10,550 nucleotides of DNA, taken from assembly GCA_903933395.1 (NCBI GenBank), contig CAIZKA010000250.1:1-10550 (forward strand), written 5' to 3'. The stretch comes from an uncultured beta proteobacterium. GTDB taxonomy: Bacteria; Pseudomonadota; Gammaproteobacteria; Burkholderiales; Rhodocyclaceae. The notes beneath the pieces were generated by a model, which worked only from the letters and a program-made list of their open reading frames with translations, ran no database searches and had not been told where the DNA came from. Both the position numbers and the translations under genes were made by a program. Every line of letters starts with the position of its first letter. Positions within the stretch are counted from its first letter, which is position 1. Below, in pieces: positions 5,618 through 10,550 of the stretch.

Positions 5618-8365
5618 TCAATGCGCCGTATCCCAGTTGGCGCCAACCCCGACTTCCACCAGCAGCGGCACCTTGAGTGTTGCGACGCCGCCCATCAGCT
5701 TCGGCAGCGCTTCGCGCACCCGTTCAAGTTCTTCCTCGGGGACTTCCAGCACCAGTTCATCATGCACCTGCAGGATCAAAAGGGACCGCATGTTTTGCGC
5801 GGCGAGCCAGTCCTGCACGGCGAGCATGGCGCGCTTGATCAGGTCGGCGGCGGTGCCCTGCATCGGCGCGTTGATGGCGGCGCGTTCGGCGCCCTGGCGG
5901 CGACCGGCGTTCGACGACCTGATTTCCGGCAGCCACAGGCGGCGGCCGAACACGGTCTCGACATAGCCCTTGTCGCGGGCGATGGCGCGGGTTTCTTCCA
6001 TGTAGCGGGCCACGCCCGGATAGCGCGCGAAGTAGCGGTCCATGTAGGCCGCCGCCGCGGTGCGATCGACGCCGATCTGCTTGGCGAGGCCGAAGGCGCT
6101 CATGCCATAGATCAGGCCGAAATTGATCGCCTTGGCGGCGCGGCGCTGTTCGCCGGTGACCTCGATCGGCGTCAGGCCGAAGACTTCGCCGGCCGTCGCG
6201 CGATGCACGTCTTCGCCGGCGGCGAAGGCCTCCAGCAGGCGCGGGTCGTCGGAGAGGTGGGCCATGATGCGCAGCTCGATCTGCGAATAGTCGGCGCTGA
6301 GGATACGGTGATTCGCGGGGGCGACGAAGGCGGAGCGGATGCGGCGACCTTCCGCGGTGCGGATCGGAATGTTCTGCAGGTTGGGGTCGGTCGAGGCCAG
6401 CCGGCCGGTGACCGCGGTGGCCTGGCCGAAGCTGGTATGCACGCGGCCGGTGGCCGGGTTGATCATCTTCGGCAGCTTGTCGGTGTAGGTGTTCTTGAGT
6501 TTCGCCAGGCTGCGGTGTTCGAGGATCTTCTTCGGCAGCGGGTAGTCCTCGGCCAGCTTCTCCAGCACTTCCTCATCGGTCGAGGGTCCGCCCGAGGGCG
6601 TCTTCTTCACCACCGGCAAACCCTGCTGGGTGAACAGGATCTCGGCCAGCTGTTTCGGTGAATTCAGGTTGAACGGTTGGCCCGCCAGTTGCTGCGCCTC
6701 CGCTTCGAGCGCCATGATCTTGCGCCCGAGTTCGTCGCTCTGCTGCGCCAGTGTGGCGGCATCGATCAGCACGCCGTTGCGCTCTATCCTGAACAGCACT
6801 TCGGCGACGGGCAGTTCGAGGTCCCGGTAGAGGGCTTCGAGCTCCGGCTCGGCGGCGAGTTGCGGGCGCAGCACCTGGTGCACGCGCAGCGTGACGTCGG
6901 CATCCTCGGCGGCGTAATCGGCGGCGCGCGCGACATCGACCTGGGAGAAGGAAATGCGGTTGGCGCCCTTGCCGGTGACGGCGTCGTAGCTGATCGTCGC
7001 CAGCCCGCAATGCCGCGCGGCGAGCGAACCGAGATCGTGCGCCTTGTCGGATTCCATCACATAGGATTGCAGCAGCGTGTCCTCGACGATGCCGCGCAAT
7101 TGCACGCCGTGATTGGCGAAGACGTGGCGGTCGTACTTGAGGTGCTGGCCGAGCTTGCCGTGGCGTGCGGACTCCAGCCAGGGCCTGAGCTTTTCCAGCG
7201 TATCCGCCAGCGGCAGCTGCGCGGGCGCGCCGGCATAGTTGTGGCCCAGCGGCAGGTAGGCGGCACCGATTTTTTCGCGTGAACCTTCACTCTCGATGGC
7301 GAAGGAAATTCCCACCAGCTGTGCCTGCATCGGGTCGAGGGATGTGGTTTCGGTGTCGAGCGACACCAGCGCGGCGGCATCCAGGCGCGCCAGCCAGGCG
7401 TCGAGCTGCGCCGTTTCGAGGATGCATTCGTAGCCGCTGCGGTCGGGTTCGGCCGTGGGCGCCGCCGCAAGAGTCGGCGCCGGCGATACGGCGATTCGCG
7501 GGCGGGCGGGCGGCGGCGCCTCTCCGCTCAGCTCGCGCAGCCAGCCCTTGAACTCCAGCCGCGCGTATAGCCCGGCGAGCTTCTCCTTGTCCGGCTCTTG
7601 CGGCGCGAGATCGGTCACCGCTTGCGGCAGCGACAGGTCGCAGACCACCGTGACCAGCTTGACGCCCAGCGGCAGGAAGTCGAGGTGCTTTCTCAGGTTC
7701 TCGCCGACCGCCCCGCCGATCTCGCCGGCATGGGCGACGATGGCATCGAGTGTGCCCCAGCTGTCCAGCCATTTCACCGCGGTCTTCGGCCCGACCTTGG
7801 ACACGCCCGGCACGCCGTCCGATGTGTCGCCGACCAGCGCGAGGTAATCGACGATGCGCTCTGGCGGCACGCCGAACTTGGCCTTGACGCCGGCCTCGTC
7901 GAGCACCTCGTTGCTCATGGTATTGACCAGCGTCACATGGCGATTCACGAGTTGCGCCAGATCCTTGTCGCCGGTCGAAATCACGCAGTCGATGCCGGCA
8001 TCGGTGGCCTGCCGCGACAGGGTGCCGATCACGTCGTCGGCCTCGACGCCATCGATCATCATGAGCGGCCAGCCGGCGGCGCGGATGCACTGGTGCAGCG
8101 GCGCTATCTGCGCCGCCAGATCTTCCGGCATCGAGGGCCGGTGCGCCTTGTACTCCGGGTACCAGTCGTCACGGAAGGTCTTGCCCTTGGCATCGAACAC
8201 CACGGCGCGGAAATCTGACTTATAGTCGGCTTCGAGCACCCGCAGCATCGACAGCACGCCGCGGATTGCGCCCGTGGGCTCGCCGGCGGACGTGCGCAGG
8301 TCGGGCAGGGCGTGAAACGCACGGTAAAGATAGGACGAGCCGTCGACGAGCAGAAGCGTGGGCAT
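5618..8365 (-). CDS. polA: DNA polymerase I
   Basis: The 915-residue enzyme fills gaps in nucleotide excision repair and replaces RNA primers on Okazaki fragments. Three domains are complete. The 5'-3' nuclease (about 1-285) opens MPTLLLVDGSSYLYRAFHAL and keeps GVEADDVIGT (106-115), STGDKDLAQL (130-139) and GDTSDGVPGV (179-188). The 3'-5' proofreading domain (about 310-500) keeps its acidic residues: D337 and E339 in LDTET, D412 in KYDRHVF, and D488 in YAAEDAD, so proofreading should work. The polymerase domain (about 510-915) has motif A ADYSQIELRI (D692), the O-helix RRAAKAINFGLIYG (741-754) and motif C LQVHDELV (H868, D869). It ends WDTAH as usual. No Shine-Dalgarno precedes the ATG at 8365, only 16 bases from the divergent LOG gene start, so its promoter must lie inside that gene. 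Confidence 0.98.
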   Translation of the reverse strand: MPTLLLVDGSSYLYRAFHALPDLRTSAGEPTGAIRGVLSMLRVLEADYKSDFRAVVFDAKGKTFRDDWYPEYKAHRPSMPEDLAAQIAPLHQCIRAAGWPLMMIDGVEADDVIGTLSRQATDAGIDCVISTGDKDLAQLVNRHVTLVNTMSNEVLDEAGVKAKFGVPPERIVDYLALVGDTSDGVPGVSKVGPKTAVKWLDSWGTLDAIVAHAGEIGGAVGENLRKHLDFLPLGVKLVTVVCDLSLPQAVTDLAPQEPDKEKLAGLYARLEFKGWLRELSGEAPPPARPRIAVSPAPTLAAAPTAEPDRSGYECILETAQLDAWLARLDAAALVSLDTETTSLDPMQAQLVGISFAIESEGSREKIGAAYLPLGHNYAGAPAQLPLADTLEKLRPWLESARHGKLGQHLKYDRHVFANHGVQLRGIVEDTLLQSYVMESDKAHDLGSLAARHCGLATISYDAVTGKGANRISFSQVDVARAADYAAEDADVTLRVHQVLRPQLAAEPELEALYRDLELPVAEVLFRIERNGVLIDAATLAQQSDELGRKIMALEAEAQQLAGQPFNLNSPKQLAEILFTQQGLPVVKKTPSGGPSTDEEVLEKLAEDYPLPKKILEHRSLAKLKNTYTDKLPKMINPATGRVHTSFGQATAVTGRLASTDPNLQNIPIRTAEGRRIRSAFVAPANHRILSADYSQIELRIMAHLSDDPRLLEAFAAGEDVHRATAGEVFGLTPIEVTGEQRRAAKAINFGLIYGMSAFGLAKQIGVDRTAAAAYMDRYFARYPGVARYMEETRAIARDKGYVETVFGRRLWLPEIRSSNAGRRQGAERAAINAPMQGTAADLIKRAMLAVQDWLAAQNMRSLLILQVHDELVLEVPEEELERVREALPKLMGGVATLKVPLLVEVGVGANWDTAH

Positions 8366-8372
8366 GGAGGAG
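8366..8372 (+). promoter_or_regulatory. Shine-Dalgarno site that fixes the LOG-gene start
   Basis: GGAGGAG lies nine bases before the ATG at 8382. The frame is also open from an ATG at 8358, but that start would place the site inside the coding region and extend into polA. The site fills nearly half of the 16-base gap between the two divergent starts. Confidence 0.75.
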
Positions 8373-8381
8373 CAATGCTAT

Positions 8382-9134
8382 ATGAATGAGAAGGACAAGC
8401 TACCCGGAAGCCTGGCGAAGGGACCCAAGGGCTTCGAGTCGGCCCCGGCCCGGCAGGCCGCGACCAGCGCCCGCGAAGCCTGGCGGGTGTTCGGCATTAT
8501 GTCAGAGTTCGTCGAGGCGACCGAGCGCCTGGCCGCGATCCGGCCGGCCGTGTCGATCTTCGGCAGCGCGCGCGTCACGCCCGATTCGCGCTACTACCAG
8601 CTCACCGAGCAGATCGCCCGCCAGCTCTCCGATGCCGGCTTTTCGGTGGTCTCCGGCGGCGGGCCCGGCGTCATGGAGGCGGCCAACAAGGGTGCTTTCG
8701 AAGGCAAGAGCCTGTCCATAGGGCTCAACATCCAGCTGCCGCACGAGCAGCAGGCCAACCGCTACCAGGACATCTCGCAGAGCTTCCGCCACTTCTTCGC
8801 CCGCAAGTACATGTTCGTCAAGGTCGCCGCCGCCTATGTGGTGATGCCCGGCGGCTTCGGCACCCTCGACGAACTGCTGGAGGCCCTGACCCTGATCCAG
8901 ACCGGCAAGTCGCCGCGCATTCCGCTGATCCTCGTCGGCACCGAGTTCTGGGCGGGCCTGCTCGACTGGTTCCGCGAGCGGCTGGTGGCGGAGAAAATGA
9001 TCAATGCCGAAGACATCGATCTGCTCCAGGTCATCGACGAACCGGAGCGCGTGGTGGCGGCGATTTTCGACCATTACGAGATGCGCGGTTTCGGCCCCTT
9101 GCCGGAAGAACACGAATTGCTGCTCAACCTTTGA
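8382..9134 (+). CDS. LOG-family (TIGR00730) nucleotide 5'-monophosphate phosphoribohydrolase
   Basis: The 250-residue protein has the Rossmann-like fold of LOG proteins, long misnamed lysine decarboxylases. Diagnostic motifs are SIFGSARV (about 58-65), SGGGPGVMEAANKGA (91-105), ARKYMF (140-145) and the signature PGGFGTLDE (156-164), where the Arg and the Glu residues take part in catalysis in characterised members. Known LOG enzymes cleave the base from cytokinin riboside monophosphates or from AMP-like nucleotides. Here the first 55 residues precede the Rossmann fold and are polar and helix-prone, which is seen in a longer bacterial subfamily; its real substrate is uncertain. It diverges from polA and probably forms a two-gene unit with the DUF2782 gene 31 bases downstream. 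Confidence 0.93.
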   Translation: MNEKDKLPGSLAKGPKGFESAPARQAATSAREAWRVFGIMSEFVEATERLAAIRPAVSIFGSARVTPDSRYYQLTEQIARQLSDAGFSVVSGGGPGVMEAANKGAFEGKSLSIGLNIQLPHEQQANRYQDISQSFRHFFARKYMFVKVAAAYVVMPGGFGTLDELLEALTLIQTGKSPRIPLILVGTEFWAGLLDWFRERLVAEKMINAEDIDLLQVIDEPERVVAAIFDHYEMRGFGPLPEEHELLLNL

Positions 9135-9165
9135 TAAACTGGCAGCAATTGCCTAAGGAAATGCC

Positions 9166-9498
9166 ATGCGCCGCCTGATTGTTGTCCTGTTTTCCGCCCT
9201 TGCGCTGAACGTTGCCGCGCAGACCCGGCCACCGAAGCTGGAGCCCATCCCCGAGCCGCCTCCGCCGCCGACGAGCCTCGACGAGTCGCTGGAGCCGCAG
9301 GTCACCATCACCCGGCGCGGCGAAGACAAGGTCGAGGAATACCGCATGAGCGGCAAGCTCTACATGATCAAGGTCACTCCTTCGCACGGCGTGTCTTACT
9401 ACATGGTCGACAATACGGGCGGCGGCACCTGGGTGCGCCAACCCGGGGCGCTCGATTCCGACGTGCGCGTGCCGATGTGGGTCATCGGCACGTTCTGA
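9166..9498 (+). CDS. small exported protein of the DUF2782 family
   Basis: The 110-residue product begins with a Sec-type signal peptide (MRRLIVVLFSALALNVAA, likely cut near AQT), followed by a proline-rich linker (EPIPEPPPPP, about 26-35) and a compact domain with VTITRRGEDKVEEYRMSGKLYMIKVTP (about 45-71) and YYMVDNTGGGTW (77-88). This matches DUF2782, a small betaproteobacterial family commonly found beside polA. Its function is unknown; the signal peptide points to the periplasm. AAGGAA at 9155-9160 precedes the ATG by five bases. A terminator follows 23 bases after the stop, so the LOG and DUF2782 genes probably make one short transcript. Confidence 0.9.
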   Translation: MRRLIVVLFSALALNVAAQTRPPKLEPIPEPPPPPTSLDESLEPQVTITRRGEDKVEEYRMSGKLYMIKVTPSHGVSYYMVDNTGGGTWVRQPGALDSDVRVPMWVIGTF

Positions 9499-9521
9499 AC
9501 GACACGCCAAACCATCCGACC

Positions 9522-9550
9522 ATCCCGGCCCGGTGCCGGGATAGTTTTTT
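9522..9550 (+). terminator. intrinsic terminator after the DUF2782 gene
   Basis: An 8-bp perfect stem ATCCCGGC / GCCGGGAT with loop CCGGT is followed by AGTTTTTT. It should end the LOG-DUF2782 transcript. The likely start codon of the methyltransferase gene lies only seven bases beyond the last T. Confidence 0.9.
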
Positions 9551-9557
9551 AAACGCC

Positions 9558-10550
9558 GTGACGCCAGCGCCGACTCTCGACATCGCCCGCTATGGCCAGG
9601 TGTTCACCCCGGCCGAAATCGTCGGGCGCATGCTGGCCTTGTCACGCAACGTCGGCCGCAATCAGGGCAGGGTGCTCGACCCGGCCTGCGGCGACGGCGC
9701 ATTTTCGTCGAGGCTGCCCGGTTGCGTGGCGATCGAGATCGATGCCGCCCACTGTCCGCCGGGCGCGCTGAACATCGATTTCTTCGCCTATCCGGAAAGC
9801 GAGAAATTCGCCACCATCATCGGCAATCCGCCCTACGTCAAGGCGCGCGACATCCTCTCGGAAACGGCAGTGCGCCTCGGCTCCAGCCTGCTCGACGGCC
9901 ACGCCAACCTCTACCTGCATTTCATCGAGAAATGCGTTCGTCATTTGCAGCCGGGCGGCGAACTGATCCTCATCACACCGCGCGACTTCCTCAAGGCCAC
10001 CGGCGCCGGGCGGCTCAATACCTGGCTCTGCGACCAGGGCACCATCACCGATTTCGAGGACCTCGGCGACGCGAAGATCTTCGCCGGCGCCGCACCCAAC
10101 TGCGCCATCTGGCGCTTCGAGCGGGGCAATGCCAGCCATCGCCTGCACGACGGCCGGCGCATGGCCTTGTCGGGCGGGCAACTGATGTTCACCCGCGGCA
10201 TCTACAGCCTGCCCCTGGCCAGCGTGTTCGCTGTCAAGGTCGGCGCCGTGTCCGGAGCGGACGAGATTTTCAGCAACGAGGCGCACGCCAATGCGGAATT
10301 CGTCTGCTCGAAGACCGCGCAGACCGGGGCCACGCGGCGCACGATCTTTCTTGATCACGAAGGTCCGATCGCCTGGCTGGAACAGTTCAAGGAGCGGCTG
10401 CTCGCGCGGCGCGTGACGCGCTTCGACGAGAACAACTGGTGGAAGTGGGGGCGCCGCCATCATGTTTCGGATGCGCCGCGCATCTACGTCAATAACAAGA
10501 CGCGCAATCCGCGCCCTTTCTTCCTGCACCCCTGCAACAACTACGACGGC
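9558..10550 (+). CDS. N6-adenine DNA methyltransferase, gamma class (partial, runs off the window)
   Basis: The frame from GTG at 9558 stays open to the window end: 331 codons with no stop. It carries the motifs of SAM-dependent adenine methyltransferases in the gamma (TaqI-like) order: motif X-like RYGQVFTPAEIV (about 11-22), motif I LDPACGDGAF (40-49), an acidic IEID (59-62), NIDFF (72-76) and the catalytic NPPYVK (90-95). Then comes a PGGELILITP strand and, near the end, NNWWKWGRR and NKTRNPRPFF, in the region where target recognition is expected. The product would methylate adenine N6 in DNA; the target site is unknown. No restriction gene is visible. Starts at 9600 or 9630 would cut RYGQVFTP, so GTG 9558 is preferred despite having no Shine-Dalgarno and lying just behind a terminator. 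Confidence 0.88.
   Translation, partial: MTPAPTLDIARYGQVFTPAEIVGRMLALSRNVGRNQGRVLDPACGDGAFSSRLPGCVAIEIDAAHCPPGALNIDFFAYPESEKFATIIGNPPYVKARDILSETAVRLGSSLLDGHANLYLHFIEKCVRHLQPGGELILITPRDFLKATGAGRLNTWLCDQGTITDFEDLGDAKIFAGAAPNCAIWRFERGNASHRLHDGRRMALSGGQLMFTRGIYSLPLASVFAVKVGAVSGADEIFSNEAHANAEFVCSKTAQTGATRRTIFLDHEGPIAWLEQFKERLLARRVTRFDENNWWKWGRRHHVSDAPRIYVNNKTRNPRPFFLHPCNNYDG

Noticed and set aside
5501..6661. Plus-strand open frame of 386 codons opposite the 3' part of polA
   Set aside because: It starts in the repeat-bearing spacer and lies antisense to intact polymerase motifs; no domain is seen.
9722..10354. Plus-strand frame of 210 codons inside the methyltransferase gene
   Set aside because: It is an out-of-phase frame with Arg/Pro/His-rich translation; the methyltransferase motifs are in the phase of 9558.
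9642..10529. Minus-strand open frame of 295 codons at the right end
   Set aside because: It is antisense to the methyltransferase frame, which carries DPACGDGAF and NPPYVK and stays open without interruption to the edge.

Overview
The window is about 10.5 kb of GC-rich chromosomal DNA and looks like a betaproteobacterium, plausibly Rhodocyclales or Nitrosomonadales. This rests on the order zapB-like/zapA/6S RNA/EVE protein, on polA beside a LOG-family gene and a DUF2782 gene, and on a Bug/TctC-type binding protein. The genus is inference. No mobile element, phage gene, CRISPR array, tRNA or rRNA is visible.

Layout. (1) 113-3201, minus strand: a three-gene catabolic unit read as acyl-CoA ligase, then TctC-type periplasmic binding protein, then TctB-type small membrane protein. 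No tctA is recognisable in the 112 bases that remain beyond tctB. The unit suggests uptake of a carboxylic acid followed by activation to its CoA thioester. (2) 3374-5444, minus strand: zapB-like gene, zapA (ATGA overlap), 6S RNA (ssrS) with a strong intrinsic terminator, an EVE-domain protein, and a TauE/SafE permease that overlaps the EVE gene by GTGA. (3) 5445-5617: a spacer holding a 76-bp composite inverted repeat with two hairpins. (4) 5618-8365, minus strand: full-length polA with all exonuclease and polymerase motifs. (5) 8382-9498, plus strand, diverging from polA across only 16 bases: a LOG-family nucleotide phosphoribohydrolase and a small exported DUF2782 protein, closed by an intrinsic terminator. 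(6) 9558 to the window end, plus strand: a gamma-class N6-adenine DNA methyltransferase, cut by the window edge, whose likely GTG start lies a few bases after that terminator.

Most of the window is housekeeping: DNA replication and repair, division-ring assembly, global control of RNA polymerase by 6S RNA. The parts that deserve a second look are the orphan-looking DNA methyltransferase next to polA, two genes (EVE and methyltransferase) whose translation starts sit directly behind intrinsic terminators, the ligase-TctC-TctB unit without an adjacent TctA, and the covarying inverted repeat between polA and the zap genes. I found no clear evidence of a wholly new multi-gene system.
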